Shown in pieces: positions 32,457 through 44,140 of a stretch of 64,000 nt of DNA; within the stretch, counting starts at the first letter, position 1, and the number at the start of each line of letters is the position of its first letter. A program made the translations under genes and the position numbers. The notes below the pieces were generated by a model that was given only the letters and a program-made list of their open reading frames with translations, ran no database searches and had not been told where the DNA came from. Origin of the DNA: Astropecten irregularis (taxonomy: Eukaryota > Echinodermata > Asteroidea > Paxillosida > Astropectinidae); assembly GCA_963971285.1 (NCBI GenBank), contig OZ020260.1, positions 11,194,798 through 11,258,797 of the forward strand, given 5' to 3'.

Positions 32457-33404
32457 TAGACATCAATGATAGGTCAATGTGAACACCCACAGGTTTTTGT
32501 TTTGGAGAAGCATTTTTATTGCTCAGTCATTTTCGTGGTCAGTAAACTTCCATTATCAAGCAAGGTGTAAAGACATACAATTTTAATACATGGTATATAA
32601 TGAGGATGAGGTTACCATGGTAACAGTGTGTTGATGCAAATTGATTATTTGCCATATAGATCTAAATTTGCTCGAATACGGGCACATTGTTTAATATCAC
32701 ATCCAAGGCCATGTGCGACATAATTTTGTAAAGAATAGTTCGTGCGATCGATGATTTTCAAGTCAACATTTTTCTGTTATCTATATCTACTATAGAAAAC
32801 TAGGCCGTCATTGATGATATATACCACGGCCGGGCGATCCCCCCACCCTTAATAATTAGTTCAGAATCTTGCTCCATCTATCGAGCATATCATGCATACC
32901 CCTTGATGAAGAGTGTAGAGAAAAAACAAGATACCCTCTCCTAAATCATGCAATATTTACAGCGGTGTGTCTCAGTGTTTCCGCCACACAAGCCACGGTG
33001 TCTTTGCGGGTGCAGTCACGCACACCGCTGTGATAATAGAGCGGGATGCTAGGCGGACAGCGTCCCCGTCGCATCGGCTCCCAGGAGGAATAATTGCCGT
33101 GGCATGGCCCGTCCTTGTATTTCACTTCTTCTTCTTTAATGAAAACGCCACAAAATGGTGTCGGGGAAACGAAATCACGCGAGCGTGGGCGTCGTTCTCG
33201 CGAGATTGTGGAGACACGGACTCGGTGTGGACTATTATCGGTTGGCCACGTGTCCCATGAATATTGAGCAGCAATTTCGCTGAGTTTGGTATTTCAAGGG
33301 ATTGGTTCTGTTATAAAAGTCCTCAAGCTCACGACCACAATCGTGTGGAGATTTTACAAGCAAAGCTTGAAACAAGCCTACGTTATTCGTTTTTAATCAT
33401 ATAC

Positions 33405-33560
33405 ATTACAGTCACTCCTCCTGAAGACAAACCGAGTACATTGTTCGAAACGTCGAATGTGATGTTAAACCATCAGTTCTTCTCAGAACCACACACTTAC
33501 AGAAGATATTAATTGGTGTTACTGCAAACCACACTGTATACCTTATTAGTACTTCCACCA
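33405..33560 (+). mobile_element. Retroelement 3' end, possibly Penelope-like
   Basis: It contains CCTGAAGACAAACCGAG, then GTTCGAAACGTCG, then TTCTTCTCAGAACCACACAC, ending ACTTCCACCATGC. The latter half recurs in the intron-3 hairpin at 30590-30680. Terminal modules with CTGAAGA and CGAAAC are known from Penelope-like and related elements carrying hammerhead ribozyme cores. Assignment here is by recall of motif, not by search. Confidence 0.4.
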
Positions 33561-36500
33561 TGCTTTGATCATAGGCCTACATTGCTGTCTATAGATTACA
33601 AGATGCATGCGACCGCATTAGTCTAAATTTAGCATCCGCCGTGTCAGCGATTGTGTGTCAGCTTCCCAATTACAAACTCAGCCGAAACAAATCCCTCCAC
33701 AAAAATGGCCATCGGGCTTTAAGTTCGTGAAGGATTTTGGCAACTTTGACTCACTATGATGGAATCACCCTCCTGCTTGCTCTGGGAAGGAGGTGGCCAA
33801 AATGTCCCGAGGAGTTCGAATCTGTTGTGATTTCTGCAGCAATCCTCTCCCTTAGTACTTTGGAAATACTGTGGAGAGAGTTAAAATATGGCCTGGGGGT
33901 AATTTTGTCACTTTCGCCGTGTGGGCCATGAGCGGACACCTCGATTCAAAAGTATGGAGCGCTTGTGGGGTCCCATTAGTCAAAAACCTGGAGCCCTCGT
34001 GCCTCAGCTCAACACACTAAACCAAATCTTGCGATGATCGCCCGATTTTGTGAATATTCCGCCCTTTCTCACACCATCGTTAAAGTCGAAGCGGTCTGAC
34101 CATAAATTAACGACCTGATGGTAATGTTCATCCTTTACACCATGTGAAATGCATTTTGTGGAGATGTTGACACGAGTTTAAGACAGGCAAAACACCAGCG
34201 ATCTCGCCCAATGGATTTGAAATACACTGTGTACATTTTAGTAGACTAGGCTTGTTCAGCATCTATATTGAACGGCTTATACAATCAAATAACCATATAC
34301 ACAAATATAATAACCAAATTAAGCAAAACAACCGCTGACTATATACCTGCAGAAGCAGGGAAAAAACTACCACAATGACGGACAATATGATCATTATTAT
34401 AAAGAGTTACAAAGTTACAAAATGAAGGCATATTATAATTGGTCAATAAGCGTGTATTATGGCCTCCGGGGTTTATTCATATTTTGGTACCCTCATATTT
34501 TCCTTGACGTCTGCGAAGTGGACACACTTGAGCCATAAACCCCCGTGGGTCTCTTTGCGCTGTACGACGGCCCTTTGTCCCATCCATGCTGGATATGGGG
34601 GCTTATCGAGAACAAAAAATGCATGTTGTTTTTATTATTACTTTTGGCCATTATGTTTTATTGACTGACCAAGCGCGCACTACCAGCTTGTATGATTTTG
34701 CTTCGAAGGAAGCAGTGCTATCAAAGTTATAAAAATGATAGCGTTGAATACTGCAAAGTTGACCAGATTTGTGATAATAGATGGAGAGAGACATATGTTT
34801 ATGTAAGATTGACAATTGCACAAATCTCATAAACATGGAGTGTTATGATGGAACAGCACATGATAATGTGAACATGAGTCAGTTGACGTGTATAAGAACA
34901 GACATTTTTAGAGGACGGACTTGTTACCGGCAATCGGTCGCAGCATGCTCAGGTTAGAACACGCAATACCGTGTCTGCCTCCACGGGACGGCCTAGTAAC
35001 ACGTCCCCACATCATCAAAAGGTGTACACCAACCGGGTGATGCGAGACATCGTATCTGTGACAACGACATCCCCTCTCGGCAGGTGGCGAATGCGACCGA
35101 GCAGAACGTCGGCGGCCCTGTCCACACTCACCGCAACGTCCCCGCTGCCTTCGCACCGGTTATTCTACTCGTCGCACGGCCGTATCCACCGCGGCCAACT
35201 AGGGGCGCGCGCGTATCGGGTGCCACAGCTGCCTGGCATTAGTTACGGCGAGACAGTTCCGCCGAGTCCCCAGAGGAGCAAACACACACTTCTCCACCGT
35301 CACAAGCCACTTGGCAACTATTACTTAGGACTTGAGACGCCCCGTCTCCCTATCACCACCTCCTTGATTCTTACACTTATGAAGTGTTGGCTTTTCGGGG
35401 CTGTTAATTTGCCCGTGCATGGTGCAATTGGCAAGCGAGCAAATAAGGGTGGTAGGCCTACTGTGTTATGGCAAAGAGGGGTAGAGACGGGGATTGACTT
35501 TGGCATAGTGGCGAGACACCTTCAAGGCATGCCGCTAGGCCGGTACACACGCACCACCGAGCCCACTCCCAGCCCGGGCATGGCACGCAAGAACGCCCCG
35601 CAAAATTGGTTACAAACTCCTATTCCCGACAAATTTGTCTGAAATCCGTGTAAGACTGCGTCCCTGGGAACACACTCACTAACCAGTAGGAAACGCGCAA
35701 ACATCTGGCCTACAATTTCGCCTGGCAATATCAATTCCAAGCTATGATTACACCTCCTTATTCCCCCTCTCATCTTCTAATAATCATCCTGTTACGCATG
35801 TACTTCATTTTGCGCAGTACTTAATTAATAAAACAACGATCGTACGAGAGAAATAGGTTTCATAAAAATGAAGCTGGATTCTAATGCAACATAACACGAG
35901 CGGCCCCTGATATACGGATTCAAGCTGCACTTTGGAAGTGCATGTTTCTTGCATCGTCTGATTTCGCAGGGAATGTATAATATTTCCATATGGTACAAGA
36001 GATTCATTAATGCATGAAGAATCTCCTTGTGGAATTTAGTTGCTGTTAATGTTTTTGTCTCTGCCGGTGGATGGCAAAAACAAGCAAAACCCTCTCGGTC
36101 AATTTACTGCAGCAATTTGTAACGTGTGGACAAACTGACCAGTCATGAGCAAAGAATTGACCAATTTGTAATTTCCAAATGCTAGTGGTCAATACAGCCA
36201 TAGTCCAGTGTGACTGCATTATAGTGCAATTATGGAAACTAACGCTTTACTAGAATGCGGTATAAAACCATAATATCACTGACCAAAAATGACTAAAAAT
36301 AGTAACTGAGATTTCAACTCAAGTTATCCACTCAAATAAAAGTCCCACAATCCTCAAAGAGATTATTATTATGTCGAGTACTTGAAGGGTGTATAGTCAG
36401 GGTCCTTCCTATACCTACTGTCTTGTTTCTGTTTCATGTAGTTTTGAAACAAGGAAATTGACTGAAAATCAGCCGCATAATGATTCAATTCGTTTCAAAC

Positions 36501-36974
36501 GGGTTTTGAAGGCGAGGGTGGGGCTGGTTTATTGCTCAGTTGTGAAAAGTTGAAGTTTATGTCAATAAAACAGGTTTGAGCGGAGTCGAGTGTGTATGCT
36601 TGTCGGGTGTGGATAGGTGTGTCTGTTTGTCTGTGAGTGGCGAGATAATTGAGTGTTGTTTCGCTGTGGTTTGAAAGGTTAAAGTGGATCGTTTCAAGAA
36701 TTTTTTTTTAAGTGTTTTATAGTAATATCGTGGTTTTTTATGCAAAATTAAGTTAAATGAATGCGGTGGTTATCCTATAATGAAACTGAATTCGGCTTGA
36801 GGTTGTCCTGTATCATAATCAATAACTTGGAAGCTGATAATCGAATACCATTATAACAGTATGGCTATGAATTGGCAAATCGATAATCGTATTCCGATAA
36901 TCGATTTAAATGCATTCAATATCGGTATTTTGATTGGTATTTTAATCTGGATATGTTTGTTTTTGTTTGTTTGA

Positions 36975-37199
<225 letters not shown>

Positions 37200-37257
37200 T
37201 CATGCCTGACCGTCAGCCGATGACGTCGTGATCACGAGGAGGACGACTGTGAGGCGC

Positions 37258-37313
37258 GCGTGATTTTGTTTCTGGGGATCGCCACGCGTGATTTTGTTTC
37301 TGGGGATCGCCAC
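37258..37313 (+). repeat. Exact 28-bp tandem duplication in the 3' UTR
   Basis: GCGTGATTTTGTTTCTGGGG followed by ATCGCCAC is repeated twice without change (37258-37285 and 37286-37313). This indicates a very recent duplication, or an assembly artefact. Confidence 0.9.
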
Positions 37314-38104
37314 GCGTGGAGCCGACAGGAACGTGACTTATGGACTTGCGGCCTCATCCAATGTGCGCGTGTGTTGTCAGCCTGCGTTGAGCATTCACGC
37401 TCACCACGCACCCAACACGGACACTTGCGTGATTGAAGAGGAACATTTCGGGTTACTGCGTGATAACAGCCACTCTGTCACGCAAACAAACACACCCAGT
37501 CACGAATAAGAATATAAACAAAGCAATTGCTTTAATTAAAAAGAAGAGCGCATTTTGCGTCAATATCTAATGGTATAATATTTGTTTAAAGTGTAATATA
37601 TTTCCAAAAATATACATAATTATAGAACAATTGTTTAAATGAACTGGATGTGATTGGAATTTTTTGAAGTGTTATAGAATGTAGCTTAGGCTTCTGAATT
37701 TTGTTTTGTTCCAGAACCAGAGTGAAACACCGGGTGGTTCCCAACATGACAGCCCCTGAATGTTCCCCACCAAAATTCTATACAATTCTTTTTTTTTAAT
37801 GGTACGATAATTCGGTTTTTACTGGCCACTTTAAGTAAAACCACACAATTATTGTGAGACAATGAGTGAATGTAGACGAGAAGGAATCATATTCCAAAAA
37901 AAAAAAAAAAAAAGGGAAAGAAAAAGGGGCGGGGCAATGAGAGTGGGGAGGGAGTGAGAATTAAAGCGAGGCTGATTATCAAGTACGATAAAGACGAGTG
38001 ACAATGACTGAGGATTACACTGCATTACTTCTTATTTTAATTTTTTTTTTTTCGTTTCTATAATAACAAAAAGTGCAACATTTGGCAATTAAATGACAAT
38101 CGGT

Positions 38105-38110
38105 AATAAA
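38105..38110 (+). terminator. Candidate gfi1 poly(A) signal
   Basis: Canonical AATAAA, overlapping a second AATAAA shifted by four bases, with a GU-rich element about 50 nt downstream. It is the strongest signal before the subfamily B element at 38210. Confidence 0.4.
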
Positions 38111-38209
38111 TAAAAACACAAAATGAGAAACTTGAATACCAAAAAAGGCTCAGTCTGTTCACGTGTGTGTATTATAATGTTATATCTTGCTCATGCCCAT
38201 CCCAATTAA

Positions 38210-38569
38210 AGGTATAATACATGATTGGTAAAGGTCACAGAACTCACACTTTGTCTGATCAGCATGTATACATGAAATAATAAACCTGTGAAAATGTGAG
38301 CTCAATCAGACATCTGAGTCACAAGAAAATAGCAAAATCCCGACTCAATTTTTCTTAACATAAAACATAACGTTATAGTTTTGATCTTGCCCCGAGATCA
38401 AAACTGTTTTCGGTCTTTGTTTTACTAATTTCTGGATAAATACACCATTTCAAGCGGAAATATTTTAACGGTATGTTTCTACCAGCACCTACACTGAAAG
38501 TTATATCACGTATGTAAATCTGTGAACACTTCTGTTTGGATATGTTTACCAATCCCGTATTGTACCTTT
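38210..38569 (-). mobile_element. Subfamily B TTAA element, copy 3
   Basis: TTAA lies at 38206-38209 and 38570-38573. Ends AGGTATAATACATGATTGGT and CCCGTATTGTACCTTTT. It contains AATCAGACATCTGAGTCAC and GATCAAAACTGTTTTCGG. Confidence 0.88.
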
Positions 38570-38573
38570 TTAA

Positions 38574-39490
38574 TAACACATCGGATTAAACCGAAAATAG
38601 ACCCAGTTAACGTGATAGCCCAGATATAGAAAGCTGGGAAATCGGGTTGAGCTCTATAGTGTTTGCACAGCCAGATAAGAATAACCGGCTCGCGTCCAAA
38701 AGAGAACCGGGGGAACAGGTGGAAAACGACGGCCCATTTTCTCACCGCTGCACGCTGCACGCCAGACACCGCCGTGCCTTCATCATTATATCACAGACTG
38801 TCCAGAATCCATACAAACAAATCGATGACAAGAGAAAGCGAGAGAAGAGAAAGAAGAAGAAGAAGAAAAAACGACCGATAATTAATTACTGCAAGATTAT
38901 TGTATTATTTGATGGAAGACCATGCACAGACGCAGAATTGTGCAAAGCGCCCCCCCCCCCGATAATAATAAAAAATGCTCCGAATGTAATGAAGTTCAAA
39001 CCCGCATTTAAGGTAAAAAATGTGGTTACACGCGTTTTGTCTCATTCCGCATTTGATTGCTCATAATTAATGCATGAACTCCATGTACAGGTTTTATCTT
39101 TAACCTGATAAAAAATGGACTGGTTGAGTATATCATGAATAGTATTAACATAATATATCGTATACGAGACATCAAACTCCCTTATATTCAACACCATCTG
39201 GATTTCATTGACTATGAAATTTTGGTCAAGAGTGTTTTTATCAGGACAACTTACCATCAGCCTATATGCAAATGTCTCTCAAAACGTGACTGCGACGTCA
39301 CTTTGCCATTACAATGTATTCAAATTGAAATGTCCTTAATTCGCCATTTTGATTTGAAATACGCTCGCTAGCAAAGCGTTGCAAAGCTTACAACTGTCTT
39401 GCAAGTTGGAGATGTTTTGGGAGGACACACTCTCAAGACCGAACATGACCAACATCGACTTTAACCACGGCGGAATTTCAAGACATTTGT
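38574..39490. other. No recognisable gene
   Basis: A GAA/AGA-rich tract lies at 38835-38870 and a C-run at 38949. Open frames here lack recognisable domains. Confidence 0.5.
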
Positions 39491-39508
39491 ATAACAATGT
39501 AAGAGACC

Positions 39509-39819
39509 ACCAAAACACGCCTGATAGACATCACGTTCGCGTGAAGTTCCAACCGGGCTGGACTGCGAACTGCAGTTCCAACATCATCATAATAATCCTC
39601 CATCATCATAACTTGTAACACACGAGATTCAAGTGATCCATTTTCAATTCGCAATTAATAACCTCTATCACTTTGGGAATTTAACTTAAACCTATAGGCC
39701 CTATACAAAAAGACCGGGTAGGCTAACTGATGTAACATTGGAAATCTATTATTACCGTTGTTATTGAAAAAATATTGTTCGAAAAGGGAACAAACAGCAA
39801 CTCTAGCTATTTGTGCCAT
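39509..39819 (+). repeat. 311-bp duplicated unit, copy 1, with 18-bp flanking repeats
   Basis: Nearly identical to 41937-42247. It is bounded by ATAACAATGTAAGAGACC (39491-39508) and ATAACAATGCAAGAGACC (39820-39837), direct repeats with one mismatch that look like a target duplication. The unit starts ACCAAAACACGCCTGATAG and ends CTAGCTATTTGTGCCA. No recognised coding content. Confidence 0.85.
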
Positions 39820-39960
39820 ATAACAATGCAAGAGACCGTCACATGGGAAGTCGGTATCTCTTGTGCGGAATAGAAATATAACAAGGAGGACTTTGTTAGC
39901 TTATAAGGAAAGGGAAAAATCAGTCCTCATACATGTACTTCAACAAGACTTAATTAGATA

Positions 39961-40206
39961 GTGTACACTGTCAACATTTTCGGTAACAATCTCGGTAACA
40001 TGCTGCCCAGGTACCTTGTTGCCGATAATGTTGACAGTGTACACCGAGCAAGACGAGTTGGGTAACATGTCGCAGCAACATCTCGGTAACATGTTGGCCA
40101 AATGTTGCTAGTGTACACAGGGCCCAAAGTCGTGTTGCCCAGGTGTGTTGCCCTAACTGGGCAACATGTTGCCGAGATTGTTACGGAAAATGTTGACAGT
40201 GTATAC
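39961..40206. mobile_element. Foldback family F, copy 2
   Basis: Left GTGTACACTGTCAACATTTT, right AAAATGTTGACAGTGTATAC, with a matching inner CGGTAACA and TGTTACGG. The interior is a chain of further self-complementary ACATGTTGCC / GGTAACATGT blocks. Confidence 0.88.
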
Positions 40207-40295
40207 ACTCAGCTTTATGGTCTCCTTGCAGTATGCCTATGCTAACTGGACTAGCCGGACTACAGCACAGGGTTTTAGTCAGTTCAATGATGTTT

Positions 40296-40475
40296 TAGAT
40301 CCTCGGGCATCCACCCATTTACACCTGGGTGAAGAGGAGCAATATGTGATAAAGCGTCTTGCCCAAGGACGCAAGCACAAATAGCCCATGGCTGGATTCG
40401 AACCCACAATCTATAGATTGACCACGAGATCTTGAGTATGACTCGCCAGACCACTAGGCCACAGAACCCAACATG
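40296..40475 (-). mobile_element. SINE type I (minus copy 2)
   Basis: On + it reads TTTACACCTGGGTGAAGAGG, AAGCGTCTTGCCCAAGGACG, CCATGGCTGGATTCGAACCC (B box) and GACCACTAGGCCACAGAACC (A box). It is truncated at its 3' end compared with the copy at 40940. Confidence 0.8.
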
Positions 40476-40939
40476 CTCTATATGCTTTGCACTGCTCACT
40501 CACTGTCAAAACAATAATTCCCCATGCACGTGGTCAACTTTAGTGAATGTAGCACCGGATGTCCACATTCAGCTTTTTTTTGTTTCGCCTGGGACGGAAA
40601 TCGCCGACGTACGGTACGTGTGCGGGTATTTTCATGGCGTGATCATGCTCTGTACTCGCCGTGCTAACGAGGCTAACACCAGCAGCTGCATAGCGTGTGG
40701 CGATTTCATTCATCCTCATCCAAGCTAAAACCAACAACACCGTCCGTGCGGATGAAAGGAGATGACATCGTGGTTTAATGAATGAATTGATTGATTCAGA
40801 ATTTCATTTGGCGAATCAGAGGATAACAATCATTGTCCGAATTATTGGTTGTTGATTTGTTTTGTTTACACATTGATGGCGGAAGCCGGACTAAGTTGGA
40901 TGCAGACCAGTAAATAAGTTCCCAACAGCTCACAAGCTG
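40476..40939. other. No recognisable gene
   Basis: Short open frames on both strands with no recognised domain or trusted splice sites. Confidence 0.5.
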
Positions 40940-41290
40940 GGGTCGTGGGGTGCTGTGGCCTATAGTGGTCCGGCGCGTCAGCCTCGATATCTTGGTCAAT
41001 CTACGGATTGTGGGTTCGAATCCAGCCATGGGCTAGTGGTGCTTGCGTTCTTGGGCAAGACGCTTTGTCACATGTTGCTTCTCTTCATCCAGGTTTAAAT
41101 GGGTACCTGGGAGGGTAGAGGTGGCTTTGTGTGCTTAATTAGCCTAAGTACTTTACAGTAGCTGGCCTGTATACTCCCCAGGGAGTTGAGATTGTGTCAG
41201 GAATGTTAGTGGGACCCGATGACCAGGGATAATAATGGTAAGCATCTTGAACACCCTCTGGGTATATGTTGCGCATTATAAATGTCTATA
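40940..41290 (+). mobile_element. SINE type I, fullest copy
   Basis: A box TGGCCTATAGTGG (40956-40968), exact B box GGTTCGAATCC (41013-41023), then TGGTGCTTGCGTTCTTGGGC, AAGACGCTTTGTCAC, a CCAGGTTTAAATGGGTACCT body and a tail GCGCATTATAAATGTC. The pol III boxes with about 45-bp spacing show tRNA ancestry. The body and tail are shared with 2770 and in part 40296. Confidence 0.85.
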
Positions 41291-41823
41291 CATGTATTAT
41301 TATGCTGAATGGCCAATTTCAAGAGATTATTACTAAAATACTCAGAAGTTTTTGAAGCCGAAAAATTCAATTTTCACTTTCCTGTCATTTTTTTATAGGG
41401 TAACCAATGACTTTTTGAAAAAAAGTCCATCCAAAGGAAAATACCTTGAAAACGGCAAAGTTGACTAGTGGTGCCAGACTGAAAAAGTACACCCCCCCTC
41501 CCCTACATGCCAAAGTAGAGGGACTTTAGAGCCTGATTTCATTTAGCAAACAGCTCAAAGTCCAAACTCTGGTGACCGGGTTCCATCCATTTTCTATACA
41601 AGACTTCCCATGTAGGGCCCAGCAAATGATTTTATATAAAAATGAAGAAGAAGATTTTTAGGGTAGGTCTATATATACAAAACATTAATGGACCTATTTA
41701 CTGGTCTGCACCCAGTTGCAGGTAGCTAGAGCGATTGATTAAAAGACGGGGTATAAAGAGAGACAAGCATGAGTCTGAATGAGTCTATGACCCCGGGCTA
41801 GGGTCACGCGCCAGCATTTCAGC

Positions 41824-41952
41824 ATGGCTGCGTGGCGACGGCCGAGCCTCATCAACTCCGAGCGGATTAGGACTGAGGCGGAATATTCCCCGTGTCCGAC
41901 CGGGAAGGTCAGCACGCTCGGCCCGCCGGGAGTGCCACCAAAACACGCCTGA
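41824..41952 (+). CDS. Short ORF in a GC-rich island, possible first exon (doubtful)
   Basis: ATG at 41824 in GCATGGC context opens a 42-codon frame starting MAAWRRPSLINSERIRTEAE and running into the duplicated unit at 41937. The segment 41790-41935 is strikingly GC-rich against its surroundings and protein-like in composition. A possible donor (GGGAAG|GTCAGC) occurs at about 41907. I do not recognise a family and see no partner exon, so it may be nothing. Confidence 0.2.
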   Translation: MAAWRRPSLINSERIRTEAEYSPCPTGKVSTLGPPGVPPKHA

Positions 41953-42247
41953 TAGACATCACGTTCGCGTGAAGTTCCAACCGGGCTGGACTGCGAACTG
42001 CAGTTCCAGCATCATCATAATAATCCTCCATCATCATAACTTGTAACACACGAGATTCAAGCGATCCATTTTCAATTCGAAATTAATAACCTCTGTCTCT
42101 TTGGGAATTTAACTTAAACCTGTAGGCCCTATACAAAAAGACCGGGTAGGCTATCTGATGTAACATTGAAAATCTATTATTACCGTTATTATTGCAAAAA
42201 AAATTGTTCGAAAAGGGAACAAACAGCAACTCTAGCTATTTGTGCCA
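41937..42247 (+). repeat. 311-bp duplicated unit, copy 2
   Basis: Same start and end as 39509-39819 with only scattered substitutions and small A-run length changes. GTGCCAC occurs at both borders (41932-41938 and 42242-42248). The left flank is unrelated to that of copy 1, so the unit itself moved or was copied. Confidence 0.85.
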
Positions 42248-42995
42248 CAGGCACTATAGATATGGCTTCAGCCCCCCCCAAAAAAAAACAGCAACAAAAA
42301 CTCAAATTATTCAGATTTTTTTGTCACCAGGCATACGGGTCAACGTAGCAACTATACCACACTGTGCAAACATTTGATTTTAATCTCTTCCTTAATTAAG
42401 GCAATCACTTACAAAAGCTTGTCAAAAAAAAACACTCGGTTTACAGACGATTCTAATAGATTCTTCAAGTTAAAATAGATTTGATTCATTTTTCTCCCTT
42501 TGTTATACGATGGGGTCCATTATATTCCTTGACCGGACGTGGTAAAAAAAGATGCTGGGTGCAGCGGGCACATGCGCCGTATGGCCCGGCGTGTGCCGTG
42601 TGACCCGGCGTGTGCAAGGAACGGGGGCGCCGAAGGCACCGAGACCGTAGAATCCTTGAAGGTCACCGATAGCAGGGTAACCTTAAGAAGTTTTTCTGCT
42701 GGTTGTTGCCGCAGTGTACAGGCCTACATGTAGCGGTGAAAATAACTGTATACCAGTATTAAAAGTTAATTTCTTTAATGTGATTATGATAGCGCGTCAA
42801 TATTACAATGTACATGTACCGTCGTCACGGCCTAATGGTCGTGCAAGCTAATCAAGTCAGTGTAATATTCCGGGGACAAATTATCAAAATCAGCAGGGAC
42901 AATTTCTTTCACACCACAAGGGAGAATGAAATGTATTACGGTTGAAAGCATTATAATATAGTGAGTTAAATATCCATTCAACTTGTTTGTATGGG
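42248..42995. other. No recognisable gene
   Basis: A GC-richer patch lies at 42550-42640 with a short open frame from an in-frame GTG. No domain or splice support. Confidence 0.5.
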
Positions 42996-43362
42996 GAGGT
43001 ATTCTATCATACTTTGGTAACATACCGATGACAGAAATCTCCACAGATTTACCTATAACTTACAGGGTATAAAGATGGTAATGGTAGAAACACCGTTAAT
43101 TTTGTTCTGCCTGAAATGCTGTATTTATCGAGAAAAAAAGTAAAACCAATGACGAAAAACAATTTTGATATTTTCAAGATAAATAAATAACGGTGAAAAG
43201 ACTTAAGGAATATACTGCGGGCGTTTTTCTCTGTTTTCTCAAAAGGTGGGCGCCGTTATGGGACTGGGAATTTCGCAGATGACTGTCACTGTATCTTCCT
43301 TGATATTTTTGCCTATGAATCTGCATTTCGTTGACAAAAACCAAAGTATGATATTACCTTTA
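42996..43362 (+). mobile_element. Family A TTAA element, copy 4
   Basis: Left GGTATTCTATCATACTTTGG, right CCAAAGTATGATATTACCTT then TAAG. The interior carries AGATAAATAAATAACGGTGA, the variant whose complement helps interpret the interrupted copy at 55.1 kb. The left TTAA is lost. Confidence 0.85.
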
Positions 43363-43389
43363 AGAATTAAGGTGACTATAAAACCTAGT

Positions 43390-43410
43390 GGGGGGGGGGG
43401 GGGGGGGGGG
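43390..43410. repeat. Poly-G tract
   Basis: About 21 consecutive G. The length in the source sequence is probably uncertain. C and G runs of 10-14 also occur at about 10567, 10905, 22910 and 43640. Confidence 0.8.
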
Positions 43411-44140
43411 TGGAGCAGCCAATCAACAAGTAACCAGCAGAAAAAGAACTGGGTTCGATTCCTGCCCTATTAATACTATTCTGCAGGCATTCTTCATACA
43501 TAGAAAAGCATCCTCGATACACTGATAGTTTCTTTCAAACTGTTCTGATAAGAGGTCGTTCAAGGGCCACTGTACTTTGTGACAATGAGACAAAACAGGA
43601 ATTTTCGGGAATAACAATTTTTTTCTCTTTTAGTAAGCCCCCCCCCCCCCAAAAAAAAATTAATTATAAGCATAAGTGGAAATTGAGGGTGTGACGGAAA
43701 TGAGAACTCAATGCACGGGAGTAATTATTATTTTGTATCATAATTTATGCTGGTCTACACAAATTGTTTATAACGCTTTGCCTTGCCACAACCTTCAATG
43801 CGAGGATAGGTGATATCACAAGCTAGAACATGTTTTGTTTGTATGGAAATCACATGTCTGTGAAGTAGCAATCCTCTCTGAAATGCAGTCATATTGTAGA
43901 AAAAGAAGAAAAAATCAATAAAACTAGATATTTATGTCCGTTCAAAACAAAACATAAGGCTTTTCCGAATGTAATATGAAATACAATCACCTATACCAAG
44001 ATTTTTGTTCAGATCCTATGCTTTAAAAGTGGCCATATTTCGATGAATCTAAACAAATCCGAACAAAATCAAAGGCTTCGCTCCGAAAAACCAATGAAAT
44101 CCAGCGTAAAAAAAAAACACACCCCAAAACGAAACGGACA
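43411..44140. other. No recognisable gene
   Basis: AT-rich, with a B-box-like GGTTCGATTCC at about 43453 lacking any A box or repeat partner. Confidence 0.5.

Larger units (their letters stand above)
37200..38135 (+). other. gfi1: Predicted gfi1 3' UTR
   Basis: From the stop codon to just past AATAAA at 38105-38110, with a GU-rich stretch (GTGTGTGTATTATAATG) at about 38163. It holds an exact 28-bp tandem duplication at 37258-37313, an A-run at 37897-37912 and several ATTAAA alternatives (for example 37535-37540), so shorter transcripts are possible. Confidence 0.45.

Noticed and set aside
34971..35642. 223-codon open frame inside gfi1 intron 3
   Set aside because: No recognisable domain. 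Using it as an exon would break the phase-1 zinc-finger linker joining exons 3 and 4.
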